From the NCBI GenBank assembly GCA_038277395.1, contig CM076192.1:133710251-133774250 (forward strand): DNA of 64,000 nucleotides. Direction: 5' to 3'. The position numbers were made by a program, and so were the translations under genes. This document shows, one piece after another, positions 1 to 12,084 of the stretch. Position 1 is the stretch's first letter, and every line of letters starts with the position of its first letter. The notes below the pieces were generated by a model. It saw only the letters and a program-made list of their open reading frames with translations. It was not told where the DNA came from and did not search any database. The DNA comes from Dryocosmus kuriphilus. Taxonomy: Eukaryota; Arthropoda; Insecta; Hymenoptera; Cynipidae.

Positions 1-3000
1 CAAGTGGCTAATTGTAAGGGGTGCGGCGGGAGTGAGAAAAAAGCACCAAAGGTTAAAAGGTTGGGTGGGAAGTGTGGTACCGGGGTGAAATTGGGGGGGA
101 TTTGCTCCCTGGTTTGCCCCCCCCCCCAAGTTTTTCTGAAAAAAAAGTAGGTTGGAAATAAATAAAAAAAAAAAAAAAAGGTAAAAAAAGTGGGTTTAGA
201 AGGGGGGGGGGGCCAAGGAAAAAAAAAAAGGGGAAACAAAGATGTATATACCGGGCTAGGGGCGTATGAAAAAATTTGTTAACATATGTCAAAAGTTTAA
301 TTTAAATTAGGGAGTTGGTTTTTGGATGAAGTTGTTGGCCGGGTTGGGTCCCCCCCCCCAACCCCCCCTGCATCACACCTTGGAATGGTAAATTTTGTCC
401 ACCCCAACTCGAATGGAATTACGGGTACGAACCCGGGTGGCAAGTTGGATAGTATTTTTATTCATTTGGAGGGGAGGGGGCTTTTTTTGCCCCCCTTTGA
501 AAATCGAAGATATTTTGTAATTCCGGGTTGTAAGGTCCAACCCATTGCGGTAATGTCGTTTTATAAGGAGTATGAAAAAAAACGGGGGACATTACCTCGT
601 GATATTTTAGGGGGTGATATGGTAACCCGAAGATTCTTATAATTTTTTTTTTAAGATTTGTGGTGCTGAGCCATGCTATGAGGTTGGGATACGCGGGGAG
701 TGGTAACAATTTTTTAATTAAATACCCCCAAAAATAAACTTTGATTTTGGGGGAAAATTTTATAGTAAATAAATACGGGGGCCCTTTTAAGGACCTAAAA
801 TGGGATACAGGGGGTCCAAACGGCTCTAGGGGGGGTTGAGGGGGTGGTTACCAGGTAACGTTTTTCATTAAAATTGATCGGGGAAGGGTGTATTTTGCGG
901 TAAATTTATTTTTCTAGGGAATTTTTTTATTTAAAACTTCTTATTACCAGGGTGGGTATTTACCAAAAAAAATAAAAAAACGGGGGGGTTGACCCCGCCG
1001 TTAAAGGCTTATTTTTGATTTTAAAAAGAATTAAATTTTGTCGGTAATTTTTTTTTTAAAACCCTCCCTTTTTGGGGGGACTAGTTTCCTCTCAATTATA
1101 AATTTTTGGGGGGGAGGGGGAACTAAAGGGGTTGCATAATAAGACCCCCAATTTTAATTTTTTAAGGTTGGGGGCCCCCCTGACAGCCAAAGATTTTTTT
1201 TGATTTAATTGGAAAGGGAGGGAGGTGAGGGGACACTTGTTTTTATTTTGAATTTAATTTTTTTTTTTAACCCCATTTTTTTTGGGGCGGGAGTTGGGAA
1301 AGCAAACCTCCCCGATGGACAAAACCCGGGACATTAAATTTATCTGGGGGGTCGATGCAAGGCAACAGGGTGGGGGGGACGGGGAAATATCCCAAAACCC
1401 ACCCGAGATTTGAACATTGTTAAAAAACAAAACCGATTAATTTTTTTTTGTAAGTTGGAACTTTAAGGGGGGGAAACATAAAAGAGACCATGATGAGTTC
1501 CCCCCCCCTTTTTACGAGGGGGGGGGGGGGGGGACGTTTTCCTTACCCAGCCCCCAGGAAAACGTGGGTGAATTTTAGGGGTTATTTTATGTTCTTCCCC
1601 CTGCCCCACCCACCCTTTGGGCCCCCCTCCCCAATTTTTTCCCCACCTGGGGCCCTTATTTTTGGAGTAAACACACCGCAATTTTTTTTTTTCACCGCCC
1701 TTGGCCCCCTTTTTATTTTACGCCTGGGGGGGGGCCCCCCCTAGGGTCCCCACACCCCTCCCCACACCCAACAATGACATAACCCCACCACAACACAAAA
1801 ACCACAAATGATAACAGCAAACACCAAAACATCTACAAATACAAGAAAATAAAACTAAACACCCAAACTCCCATAAATTCCCCTACAATCACCCCATCCA
1901 CCACAAAAAAATATAAACCCTCACCATCCGAATGCCTCCAAACCCCACCAACCTGATATACTCAATATCTTAACAACGCAAAAATAGTAGGACTCCACAC
2001 TACACTGCAACACATATCCCCAACTCCATAACCCTAACATAGTCAAAAAACATGGTTCCCTCCCATACAAATTTACCCAAAGTTTCCTAGGGATAACAAA
2101 AAAAATTAACAAAACCAAAAACCCCCCCTTGATCTAACCCAAATACAATAAAAAAAACTAGAATTTGGTCGACCAAGACTTTATTATTTTCAAAATTTTT
2201 ACATGTTTTATTTTGGATTTATTAAATTTAGTTTATTTCAAACCATTTTTTTTAAAAAAAATAGGGAAAAGATAATAAAAAAAAATATTCAAAGAGACTA
2301 TCGGATAAACATGGATTCGCAGCAGTGTTAACATTTTCCCCCCCATGGTTTTTCGTCTTCCTCTTTGCCCAAGTACCAATTTTTTTTTTTTTTTTTTTCC
2401 CTTTTTGGTTTTTTTCTTTCGGAGATTTTTTCTTTTTCCCCCCCCCCCCCGCCAATTTCCAAAGGGTTTTTTTTTTTTTTTTCCTTTTTGGGGGGGGACG
2501 GGGCATTGTTAGTGAGGTGGGCCAAGGGGGGGCCCAAAAAAACATACAAAAAAAATCCCCCCATTTGGGTTTTAAAAATTTTTCCAGTTTTTTTTCGGGT
2601 TTTTAAAAATGGCAAAATTTTTTTTCTTTTTAGTGGGGGGGGGTTTTTTTTTTCCCTCAGTGGCTGTTTTTTTTTTTCGTTTTTTTTAAACGGTAAATTT
2701 TTTTTTTTTGGCCAAATGGCAATTTACATTTTAAAAAAAACCCCTTTTAGTTTTAAAAAAATTAATTTAAACCTTTTTATTAGAAAATATTCCCCCCTTC
2801 TAATTATTTTTCCCGTTAAAGTGGTACCTTTTTTTTTCAAATATTTTCTTGGAAATTTCAAATTTTCCCGGGGGGATTTAATATCCGAAAATTTCCATTG
2901 AATTTTTTTCCGCTTTAAATTTTTTTTTCATCGAATAAAGTTATTTTTTTGATTACCCAAACTTCACAGTAAATGAAACTTTTTAAAAAATTTTGTTTTG

Positions 3001-3199
3001 GGGGCATTTTTTTTTTAAAGGGCGGAGGAATATCGATCGAGCTTTCCCCCGGGGGATTGCGAAAATTTCTCAAAAAGTCGTTCCGAAAAAAAAAAAATTT
3101 TCCTTTTGCTAAAATTTAGAGGTATTTAAAAAATTTAAATCAGAGGGGGTAAATTTAAATTTTTTTCGGGGAATTTTTCAAGTTTTTTGAAAAAAATTT
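1..3199. other. Low-quality, homopolymer-rich sequence before a gap
   Basis: The stretch is dominated by runs of 5 to 20 identical bases (for example G runs near 1518-1533 and C/T runs at 2380-2490), unlike anything after the gap. It contains no credible coding region; the open frames here are poly-Phe, poly-Lys, poly-Pro or poly-Gly. It abuts a run of N. The simplest reading is an uncorrected long-read consensus at a contig end. I see no gene or element I can support. Confidence 0.8.
1745..2160. other. C/A-biased, G-poor stretch inside the low-quality region
   Basis: Between two homopolymer-rich blocks this strand is almost entirely A, C and T with very few G. It is not a simple tandem repeat. 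It may be low-complexity DNA or a base-calling artefact. No gene is seen. Confidence 0.5.
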
Positions 3200-3699
3200 N
3201 NNNNNNNNNNNNNNNNNNNNNNNNNNNNNNNNNNNNNNNNNNNNNNNNNNNNNNNNNNNNNNNNNNNNNNNNNNNNNNNNNNNNNNNNNNNNNNNNNNNN
3301 NNNNNNNNNNNNNNNNNNNNNNNNNNNNNNNNNNNNNNNNNNNNNNNNNNNNNNNNNNNNNNNNNNNNNNNNNNNNNNNNNNNNNNNNNNNNNNNNNNNN
3401 NNNNNNNNNNNNNNNNNNNNNNNNNNNNNNNNNNNNNNNNNNNNNNNNNNNNNNNNNNNNNNNNNNNNNNNNNNNNNNNNNNNNNNNNNNNNNNNNNNNN
3501 NNNNNNNNNNNNNNNNNNNNNNNNNNNNNNNNNNNNNNNNNNNNNNNNNNNNNNNNNNNNNNNNNNNNNNNNNNNNNNNNNNNNNNNNNNNNNNNNNNNN
3601 NNNNNNNNNNNNNNNNNNNNNNNNNNNNNNNNNNNNNNNNNNNNNNNNNNNNNNNNNNNNNNNNNNNNNNNNNNNNNNNNNNNNNNNNNNNNNNNNNNN
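3200..3699. other. Assembly gap of 500 N
   Basis: Exactly 500 undetermined bases, a size typical of a fixed-length scaffold gap, so the real distance is unknown. Open frames that cross it have no meaning. Confidence 0.98.
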
Positions 3700-4262
3700 A
3701 AAAGGGAATAGTGTTTGGTTTGGGAGAGACATGTTGTGGGTGAATGAGACGGTATGGATATGGGACGAAGAGAGAGGGGAGCTGAAAATAGGTGAGCGGT
3801 CGCAAGGTCGAAGGGGAGCAGAAGTGACTAAGAGCAGAGTAGAAGCGCCGCGGTTTGCGAAATAGATAAGTGGAAGAATGTGGAGAGAAGGGAAAGAGAG
3901 TGCGAAAAGGGGATTAAAGTAGTTTTTTGGAATGTGCGGGGGATGGATGAAGAAATTGGAAAGGTTGAGAGAAAGAGCAGGTCATACAGGGTAGAGAAGA
4001 GCCAAAATGATTCGTGTAGAGGCAAAAGAAAAGTCAGTAGAGTCGCGGATTAATATATCATCAATAGAATGGAAATGGCGAGAGGAAACGGAACCCCAAG
4101 GTCTTGAGCGGCAGTGCGTAGATTTAGATTAGAGATTAAGGAATTATGTACATATAGAATAAGGTAGAAATAAGTATTTGTAAAATCTGCGCTGGATGTA
4201 AAGATGTCATGGATATGTAAAGACTCTCAAACCCGTAAAAGGGAGAGAGTATAAATAAATAA
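3700..4262 (+). mobile_element. Non-LTR retrotransposon remnant with 3' tail
   Basis: The strand is purine-rich, as in several hymenopteran LINEs. Around 3935-3955 a frame reads like the start of a LINE endonuclease (FWNVRG). The end, about 4215-4262, reads 'actctcaaacccgtaaaagg' followed by a short tail and (AAAT)-type repeats, a common LINE 3' end. Reverse transcriptase is missing between these parts, so the copy is internally deleted. It could be the same family as the minus-strand copy at 39880-41290, but I could not align them throughout. Confidence 0.5.
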
Positions 4263-5365
4263 ACCAACCAAGTTAACTTTAGGTTTAATAAGAATTTTAA
4301 TAGCAAAAATTTTAATTAAAAGTTTTTTTAAAAATATCAATATTAACTTGAATTTTTTTAAAAGTATATTTGAAATAAATTTATAAATTAATAATTTTAA
4401 TTTCGGATATATTTAAATTTGTTATTTGTATAATTTTTTTCAATAATTTTTTAAATAAAAATTTCAATAAATTCGACAAATTTTAATAATGTCTACTTTG
4501 CAATTTACAAGCATATTATTTGCAATACAAATGAGTGAAAGTCAATAAAAAGTTATTGGTTTTGATGGAGAAAAATATTGATAATAAATACATACTGTAT
4601 AATTACATAAAAATATGCTAGTCATTAATATTTCATTTTTCAACTTTCGAAATAAAATCGGTCATATTTTTAATGATTTTTTTTGCATTTTAATTTTATT
4701 CATAAATAAAACTGCAGCTTACATAACTTGTGATTTTCAAAATGTACTATTCTCAATTCAATCAGATTGAAAACGATTAAGCATGTGGTCCGGATCTTTG
4801 ATTGAAAGCCATTTCAGAATCATCATTCATTCCGACTGAAAAAACTGCTCAATCAGAATAAATCGGATTTAATCATTTTCTTCTAAAAGGGCGCATATGT
4901 CACTGCTGATTCGTGTTATTACAGGATCCGACTTCAGCTCTTCGCACTCGATTATGTTTACGGATTCATCTCAAAACGCCTACTTTGCGCACTTGTATCA
5001 CAAACAGCTATTTTGTAACGCATGCACGAAATGTTTGATTTTCAAGACAAGTATAGAGTATTGAAAGTGGCATATTCTTAAACCGTACTAAAGAAGAGCT
5101 TTTATAACTATGAGCAATTATAAGAACTTAAAAAGACTTTATGTACCTAATGCGCTTGCACACTTTGAGCAAGATTACTTTTTCCAGCTGCTGTGCTTGC
5201 GCATTTCGAACTAATTACTTTCCAGGAGAGTACTGGAATCCTGTCTAGCAACATAACCTCACAACTGGCCTTACGACTTCACACTTGATAGAATGATTAT
5301 GAATTTGGAAATTTTGTAAACCTTTGTAAATATTTGGAGACTTTAGAAATTTGGAAAATGTTTGG
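4263..5365. other. AT-rich intergenic DNA, nothing recognised
   Basis: No open frame of note, no clear repeat structure and no RNA gene seen. The sequence is AT-rich with short A and T runs. Confidence 0.5.
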
Positions 5366-5519
5366 AAATTTTGGGTTCGGATTACATCACATGCTGCAAG
5401 CCGTATCGCTGTAAGTCACATCGCGGCATTTTCTTTTTACCTCTTTTCCCCTTTCGGAAACCCGCTTATGACCCGCGATATGACTTTCCGCATGTGACAT
5501 GATTCGGACTCAAAATTTT
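5366..5519. repeat. Small hairpin MITE-like element
   Basis: The left part (AAATTTTGGGTTCGGATTAC, then ATCACATGC) is repeated inverted on the right (AAATTTTGAGTCCGAATCAT, then GTCACATGC, read on the minus strand). The imperfect arms are about 50 bp on each side of a short centre. There is no coding potential. This fits a miniature inverted-repeat element; the superfamily is unknown and I could not identify a target duplication. Confidence 0.55.
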
Positions 5520-7309
5520 TGTAAATTTTGTAGTTTCGGGAAATATTAATCTATGAATTTGCCGGATCCTTCCGAAATTATCCAAATTTCCGGAAAGTTT
5601 ATTTTCATTAAATCGAAAACTCCCTGCATTGATTACAAAAAATATCATGTACAACAGGTGCAGAAGTCAGGCAGGTATAAAAAACTCTTGTGAAGTTTAC
5701 AGTACTTGCCATCGGCAAGTACCTAAACAATACACAATATACTATTTTTCTAGCAGGAATATTTAAAAGAAAATAGTTGACCAATTTCGATAGAGGGTTT
5801 ATTCTATCCGATCTGTTTAGAATTTATCTTGCATATTGAAATAACTTAGTGGGGAATTTCTGAGTTGCTGATAACTTAGTGCATTAATTCCTATTTGCGC
5901 ATCATGAAAAATGGAGCAGTTTCCAAGCTATCGGAGCCACCATCGAACTGCGTCATTTTCGCTGTGCAGCGTCCATAGATTACATAATTCCGAGTTATAT
6001 AGAATCCCGAGGGAAAGCCTTTCTCTCGATTCACCGAAACTTCTGTTAGCCTTATTTGACTACGAGAATTTGGTGCTTGCGTAGAAAGGACATTTTCCTT
6101 ACGACTGCGAAAATTACTATCCTATAATAGAAAGGTCGAGATCGACTTCTAAAGTTAATTGCCTTGCCTTTTACTTTCTCAATCACATACAAAAGTAGTG
6201 AGTGTGAAAAAGAAAACTTAAAATTCTTCCATCTCTGAAAAAACTCGTGATATTTATAAAATTTCTGTCTTCACTTTTTGATAATAACCCATTTCAATAG
6301 AAAATATGTACATATATTAATTTTTGTCGCCATTTACTTACTGGTTGATAACCTTCTCGCTCTGTTGCATGCAACGTTATTTCCTTTAAAATCAGCTAAC
6401 GATGAAAGGGCGTCACTTGACTTTGAAGCAGCGATTTTAAAAGCAGTTTAACAAGGACTAGAAGGAAATCAAAGCAAAAGTGGTGCTTGAGAGCTAAGGA
6501 CCCAATTTAATATAATAACAGGGTAGAACGCTTTATGGCGACTTGCTTAAGAGAAGCGAAGCCAATTATAGTAGCTTCACTGTCAAGTACCTTTCTTCGC
6601 GAAAACTTTTGATTTTTTTTTCTAAAAAATTGCAAATAGTGTTTATTGATGCAACTCACGGAACACGCGTCACGTCCTCGTTATTCATGTTCTGCACACA
6701 TTTGTCCCGTTACCACCTGCTTTTTTGCGTTTTTTCGTCTGCACTATTCTATGAAATCTCGTCACAGGAAAAGTGCTACAGCTGTATGTTATCAAAACAA
6801 ACCCTTAATATATGGATGAAATAGTTGGCGTGAGGTTCGTTTGTCTTTTCTCGTTTTATGACCTTTACGAGAAAGTATTATTAAAAAGTATTATTTCCCG
6901 ATTATAGGAATCAGTATATAAAATATTATCGGAATCATTATAGAAAATCTCATAGGAAAATAATTGTAAGAATAAACAATGTAAAAGTACGGAGAAACTT
7001 AGTGCAAACAGTAGAGAAACTATAAATCGATGTCTCCTGTGGTGCACGAGTATATGAAAATTGTGATTTTAATGAGAATTAATCATACCGTAAAAGATTT
7101 CCTAAACTTTACCCACTATTTTTTGAGGAAAATTCCACATTTTATGTTCAAAATACGTTTCCTGAGAAATTGGGGAATTTTCGCCGAATATTTGAATAAA
7201 TTCCAGAAAAATTCAGGATTATTCCCCTAAAGTTATAGAGGATTAGGTGATTGCCATAAAATTTAGGGCATTTCTCACATTCACGTTGAGATTTCCCCAA
7301 AGAGATAGA
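5520..7309. other. Intergenic DNA, nothing recognised
   Basis: Several short open frames (60-93 codons) occur by chance in AT-rich DNA. None shows a family motif or convincing splice context. Confidence 0.45.
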
Positions 7310-8172
7310 ACATTTTCCGATAAATTTAGGGAAATTTTCAATTTTGGTAAATGTTTCCAAAAGGTGGAAAAACTTCAGACAAAAGTTAGGTGGCGTTTTC
7401 TACGAGAAGAAAATTGAGACAGGATTTACTCAAATTATACTTCCGCGTTTTTGATTTATTGACATCAGGGGACGTCCATATATTACGTAACATCTTTATT
7501 GAGGGGAAAGGGGCGGTGTCTATCCTAGCGTTAAGAAAATGGTGAAAAACTAACAGAAAAGTCGGAAAAAGAGTTTCCACAGGAGGAACGGGAGGAATTG
7601 TCCTAAAATTACGTTACGCAGTATATGAAAGACCCCTTATATACCGTAAAATTAATTAATAAAAATACTGATACCCCAGTTTTTAGCGTCCCATGGTTTT
7701 CTACGTGTGACTGCATTAAGCTCTTTGCAGGACATATTTAGCAGATGTTTGGCTATAGCCCGTACTAGAATAAATAAAAAATAATGATTTTTGAATTTTT
7801 AGAAAGTCTAAAACTACCCCCAAAAAAGTTGAAATTTCCCAAAAAAAATTCAAATGGGGTCATTTTGTCAATTTTCAATACTTTTGATTTGTTCTAGTTC
7901 CGGCTATAGCCGTACTCGGGCAATTGCAATTTTCCCCTAAACAGTTGCAAAATTTTCCGATACATTTGGGTAAATTTTTTAAAAGTTAGGGACTTAAGTA
8001 AACTCCATATAATGAGAGGATTTTTTTAGTTTTGCTAAATTTTTCCAAAAATTGTTATAATTTGGAAAATTAAGAAAATTGCAGGTAAAAATTTTAAGAT
8101 GTTTTCTACGAGAAGGAAATTGTATTATGATTTATTAAAATTATATTTCCGTGGTTTTGATTTTTTGACATT
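7310..8172. repeat. Diverged local duplication
   Basis: The block 7310-7466 reappears in diverged form at about 7955-8172. Shared landmarks are 'attttccgata.atttgggt', 'gttttctacgagaag' (7395 and 8101) and 'tttgat.t.ttgacat' just before 7468 and 8172. The first copy is interrupted at 7468 by the MITE-like element below. The shared pieces have no coding signal. Confidence 0.5.
7468..7636. repeat. MITE-like element with GGGG..CGTAAC ends
   Basis: The left end (GGGGACGTCCATATATTACG) is matched inverted at the right end (GGGGTCTTTCATATACTGCG on the minus strand), and TAAC/TAACG follows on both. The element is about 169 bp and has no coding capacity. In the related sequence at 8099-8172 the homology runs up to this point, which supports an insertion here. 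Confidence 0.5.
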
Positions 8173-8823
8173 ATACCGTAAAATAAATGTATATAATTAA
8201 AGAATAAAAATATGTACTAATAATAAATTGATTTTTAACCTTTCTCAATTAGAACTGGAATTTTTTAGGAAAATTCTCAAAAAAATGTTTTCATAGTACG
8301 TATATTTTACAGAGCTCTAATAATGTGATTACTTCTTATAAAAATCACAAAGGATGAAAAATCACCAAAAAACTCTTCGCATTTACTTGCGACCCACAGT
8401 TTTTCCTATAATATTTCCTATAATTAATTCTATAATGATTGAGATAATCGCGTGAATAATGTTAAGAAATTCATTATATGAAAATCAGTATAGACCTATA
8501 GTAATTTTTTAATAATATTTTTTCGTAATGGAAGTTAAGGTAGTAAATACAAAAAATATATAAAAAATGATATTAAAAATTTTATACATTATTGTAAGGG
8601 TCATGTTATTAGAAGGAACTATTCGTGCTCGTAAAAATGGTTTGATAAAGGAATTTTGAGTATTTTTCAGTTTTATACAGTTGGTGAACAGATGTTTCAA
8701 ATTACTGTTTTGATTCAAGATTATAATCAAGCCCTTTAGCTTGAAAAAGTTGCCTGAGATTTACACGTATTTCAAGTTTTCTTTCAAAAACTCACCCTTC
8801 GATTTGTCTTCACCAAGCCAGCC

Positions 8824-9100
8824 TCATTCAGCTGCAATAGCATCTTCTCTATTGAAGACGCTATATCCAACTTTATCCGCTTCTAGTGGTAAACAAGCTG
8901 ATTGTACACTTTCAAACCAGGACATAAAATTAGTAGTTTCTAGAAGGGCTATGTCGTTAACATAAAATCTGCACTTCAATTCCGTGTGTATTGTTGCTTT
9001 ACTAATAGTGTCCACTCTTACTGCCGGAATCTCCGGTTGATTCAGATCATGTTCTTCCAGGGTCACTTTAAATTGGTTGAAATTTATTTTTTCAGCTCCG
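8824..9100 (-). CDS. Candidate terminal exon of an unidentified gene
   Basis: On the minus strand a good 3' splice site (tattattttcag) ends at 9101, followed by an open frame of about 92 codons ending at a TGA at 8824-8826. The composition looks protein-like rather than AT noise, with phrases such as VTLEEHDLNQPE, KCRFYVNDIAL and NFMSWFESVQ. I do not recognise the family. No upstream exon was identified and there is no poly(A) signal I would rely on. It could be the last exon of a host gene, an exon of a decayed element or a retained pseudogene piece. Confidence 0.35.
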
Positions 9101-9313
9101 CTGAAAATAATAGGTATGTGTAAACTCAAATATAAAAAAAAAGAACACAAAATGGAATTTTCGTCCTTAATTAAAACTTAAACAATACCGGTTGTAACGT
9201 GATATATGGTACACGTCACATGGCTTCCCCCTTTCCACTTCGAAGATCAACTTGAGTGGTAGCGGTGAGGTAGTAAGGTGATGAGTTGACTGTATATAAC
9301 TCAACACCAATTC

Positions 9314-9545
9314 TGTGGTTGGCGCAGTGGTTAGCGCGTCGGGCCTTCGAACCGACGGCTAAGGGTTCGATTCCGCGGGCCAGGAGTCATTTTTTACTGA
9401 CGCTCACTCGCTACAGCTCCAACACTCGACAGAGACTCTTCCTGTTCTCTTCCCGAGTATAGCATTCCTGCTATACTGTTTTGAAATAAGAATCTATGAG
9501 CTATTTAAATTCAGATTCCTGAAATAGAAATCAGGCTATTTGAAA
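9314..9545 (+). repeat. tRNA-headed SINE-like repeat
   Basis: 9314-9387 reads like a tRNA with an A box (TGGCGCAGTGGTTAGC) and a B box (GGTTCGATTCC), and with CTTCGAA at the anticodon-loop position (TCG, arginine-like). The anticodon arm has extra bases and the acceptor stem does not pair, so it is not a functional tRNA. A non-tRNA body follows, and its end is unclear. This is the standard build of a tRNA-derived SINE. Confidence 0.55.
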
Positions 9546-9637
9546 AATTTTAGAATTCACACGCCATTTCTTTCTGCAAGGGAAACTGAAAAGATTTTTT
9601 AGTAAAAGAGCGTAATAAGTTAAAGTTGAGACGGAAC

Positions 9638-10121
9638 TCAGAGGAGGAAAAAAGATGACAACCAATTATCGCGAAAATTAACCGCAGCGTTCTTCAAGGT
9701 CTTCCTTCTTCCTTGGCCAGAGCTTACATCCTTTTCACGAGACCATCCTCGACAGGTGTGGCAATTATTTAAGGAGCATTTTTGTTCCGCAGCGACACGA
9801 CAGTCTTTAAACAATCGACTGTCCTCGCAGCGACGTTGGCTTCGGTTAATTAATTGGCCTACAACACCTCTGATAATTAACAAAATTGCGACACTTGGCC
9901 TCACCCATCCATCCACTATTTCCTTTCTGCTTCGAACCCTTACACTCAGCATTTTCCAAAGTCCGAGTTTTGTTTCGTTGTGCTTTTTACAAAGCACCTT
10001 AATGGGTCCCTCCATTCTCTCAGAGACGTTGCTATTGTTGCCAGTCCCACGGATTATACGGTTTCCCCGAGACGCATCGTTCTCTTTCCACATTATATAC
10101 CCCGATCATTTTGGCCCGTGA
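9638..10121. other. Less AT-rich block with overlapping open frames, unassigned
   Basis: This block has clearly higher GC than its surroundings and is open on both strands: 151 codons on minus (9638-10093) and 121 on plus (9756-10121). Neither product shows a family motif. Open frames on both strands are expected at this composition, so coding is not supported. It could be a promoter or 5' UTR region of a host gene. Confidence 0.25.
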
Positions 10122-10377
10122 TTATTTAATTTACAACATTTTGCACCGTTTACGCTCGATGATTTTTCCCGTCACTTGAATCATTTATGGAATTATAATT
10201 TTAGAATGACACGAGAATATATTGTTCACTTGAAGATGAGTTACGCGCTTTCTCGAAAAGTTTTACAGATTTTTTTCCTTTCTTTCTTGGCCTGATTGTA
10301 CGTTTGAAGGGCTAAGGCGGAACTATTGATTCGCTTCATTCTCGTTCGAAGTCTCAGATATTGAACAAGATTGCGCA

Positions 10378-11382
10378 ATGAGCGCTGTATACACTAAACG
10401 TTTTGAGATTGTGTTCTTGTGCACCAATAAACACGGATCCCATCTTTCGTACCCAGCCCGCTGCTAAAGTGCTTAAAAAGTCTAAGCACTTCGTGAAAAC
10501 ATGGGTGGAGCGGTATAGGGATACCATATCAGTCGACGATTTGCCGGGAAGAGGAGAAATGCGAGCAACGTCGAGTAAGGAGGATAAGGCGATCATCGCA
10601 CTGTTCAAGCGCAACCCAGTTCTGCGGCTTCGCGAAGCCAAAGCTAAGCTAGCGGCGAAGGGACTAGAGGTCAGTATAAACACCATAAGACGCAGAGTAG
10701 CTGAGGCAAAAGTGCAGTACCGAAGCACGAGGCAGAAACCCCTGCTCTCAGAGCTTCACATTCAAAAACGCTTGGCATGGGCTACGGAAAATAATAATCG
10801 CGATTGGTCAAATATAATTTTTTCGACGAAGCGTCCTTTTGGGCATGGGTTCCCATGAAACATGCCTGGTCAGGCTGTGGTAAGCGGTCCCTCCAGCAAA
10901 CTGTTGAATCTCCCATAAAGGTCCATGTTTGGGAATGCTTCTCACAGCGCGGTTTTGGCTGTTTAGAGCTTTTTACTGAGAACCTGCACGCTCAAAGAAT
11001 GGTCAAAATCTACAAACATGGTCTTCTGAACTCTGCAGGAAAGATGTTTGCAGCCAGAAATGAGGCTTGGATCCTTCAAGAGGACAATCACCCTAAATAT
11101 CGCAGTCGCCTCTGCACGAGCTGGAAAGCGGAAAATGGCGTCATGACCTTGGACTGGCCTTCACAATCTCCTGATGCAAATCCAATTGAAAATGTATTGA
11201 GTTTCTTTAAGAGAAAACTTGCAGGAAGGCGTGTATTCACCCTCAAGTAGCTCTCTTGACGAATTAGAGATGTATGGCGCTCTCTATCTTCAGAATATGG
11301 CGAAAAACTAGTCGAGAGCATGCCACGAAGGTGCCAGGCCATTATCCAGAATAATGGCGATTGGACGGTTTATTATGTATAG
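10378..11382 (+). pseudogene. Tc1-like (DD34E) transposase pseudogene
   Basis: This would encode a Tc1/mariner transposase that cuts and joins DNA at TA sites. The start at 10378 (MSAVYTKRFE) fits the family. A helix-turn-helix region follows in another frame (KSKHFVKTWVERYRD, then STNTIRRR-like residues). The catalytic core is at 10804-11250: first Asp in NFFDEASFW, second Asp in QEDNHPKY and Glu in NPIENV, with 34 residues between the second Asp and the Glu. The C-terminus (QNNGDWTVYYV, stop at 11382) lies in yet another frame. There are frameshifts near 10440 and 10830 and a stop at 11250, so it is dead. No inverted ends were identified around it. Confidence 0.85.
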
Positions 11383-11776
11383 TCCGCCCTAACATTTAAA
11401 GCGTTTTTTCATAGAAAAAAGAAAAATGAAGTTTTCTTTGAAAACTTTCGTGAAAACCCGTACCTTGTCTTGTGGAACGGAAAATTTAAGAATTGTTCAA
11501 TAATTTGTTAGATATTTTTGATACTCCATAAATAATTAAAATAATTTATTTAAAGTTCGCTTTAATGGCATAATTTTATATGGCAATCTTGCCATGTTTA
11601 AAAATATTAAATCGAAACTTGTCAAAATTGAATACGTCAAATTGAAACGTTTGAAATTTCTTTGCATTTCATTAGATATGTTTTAAAATGGCGTTTTATT
11701 ACAAATTATTGATCTTTTCGTTAATGCTCATAAATGAGTTAATAAATATAAAATCGTCTTTTTTTTCCTTTTACAG

Positions 11777-11973
11777 AAATGAACGACTTATTTCACTTTG
11801 AATCGGCTTCAAAAAGGCGACCTGGTGCATCTGATCGATTACGCACAACTGTAACTAGCGAGTGGGTCTGGTTGTCCGAAGAAGAAGACAGTGGCAGCTC
11901 CAGTGGCGACGAAAAGAGAGAACCATGGCCAAGAAATAATATCGAAAATGCTAGTAAAATGTTAGTAGCATAA
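11777..11973 (+). CDS. Candidate last coding exon, acidic serine-rich tail
   Basis: A strong acceptor (ttttttccttttacag, ending 11776) precedes an open frame that ends at 11973. The residues include SEWVWLSEEEDSGSSSGDE, an acidic, serine-rich stretch typical of a C-terminal tail. Downstream are AATAAA signals embedded in a 44-bp tandem repeat. No upstream exon is identifiable; the Tc1 remnant lies in what would be the preceding intron. I do not recognise the gene. It may be host, or the exon may be fortuitous. Confidence 0.4.
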
Positions 11974-12084
11974 TGTCTATTATGTGAAATAAATGGAGTA
12001 AAATGATAGTAGCATAATGCGTATTATCTTAAATGAATGGAGTAATATGTTAGTAGCATAATTTCTGTTATCTTAAATAAATGG
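11953..12084 (+). repeat. Three 44-bp tandem repeats spanning a stop codon and poly(A) signals
   Basis: Units at 11953-11996, 11997-12040 and 12041-12084 are each exactly 44 bp and differ at a few positions. Each holds a copy of the 'atgttagtagcataat' segment. The first and third carry AATAAA near their ends, and the second has AATGAA. The first unit overlaps the last codons and stop of the candidate exon. Confidence 0.85.

Noticed and set aside
3155..3805. Long open frames across the N gap
   Set aside because: They exist only because N codons are not read as stops; the gap has no sequence.
9314..9387. A functional tRNA-Arg
   Set aside because: The anticodon arm has extra bases and the acceptor stem does not pair; a SINE head fits better.
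9756..10121. 121-codon plus-strand frame and its 151-codon minus-strand partner
   Set aside because: Open on both strands in a GC-richer block, with no motif and no splice context on either.
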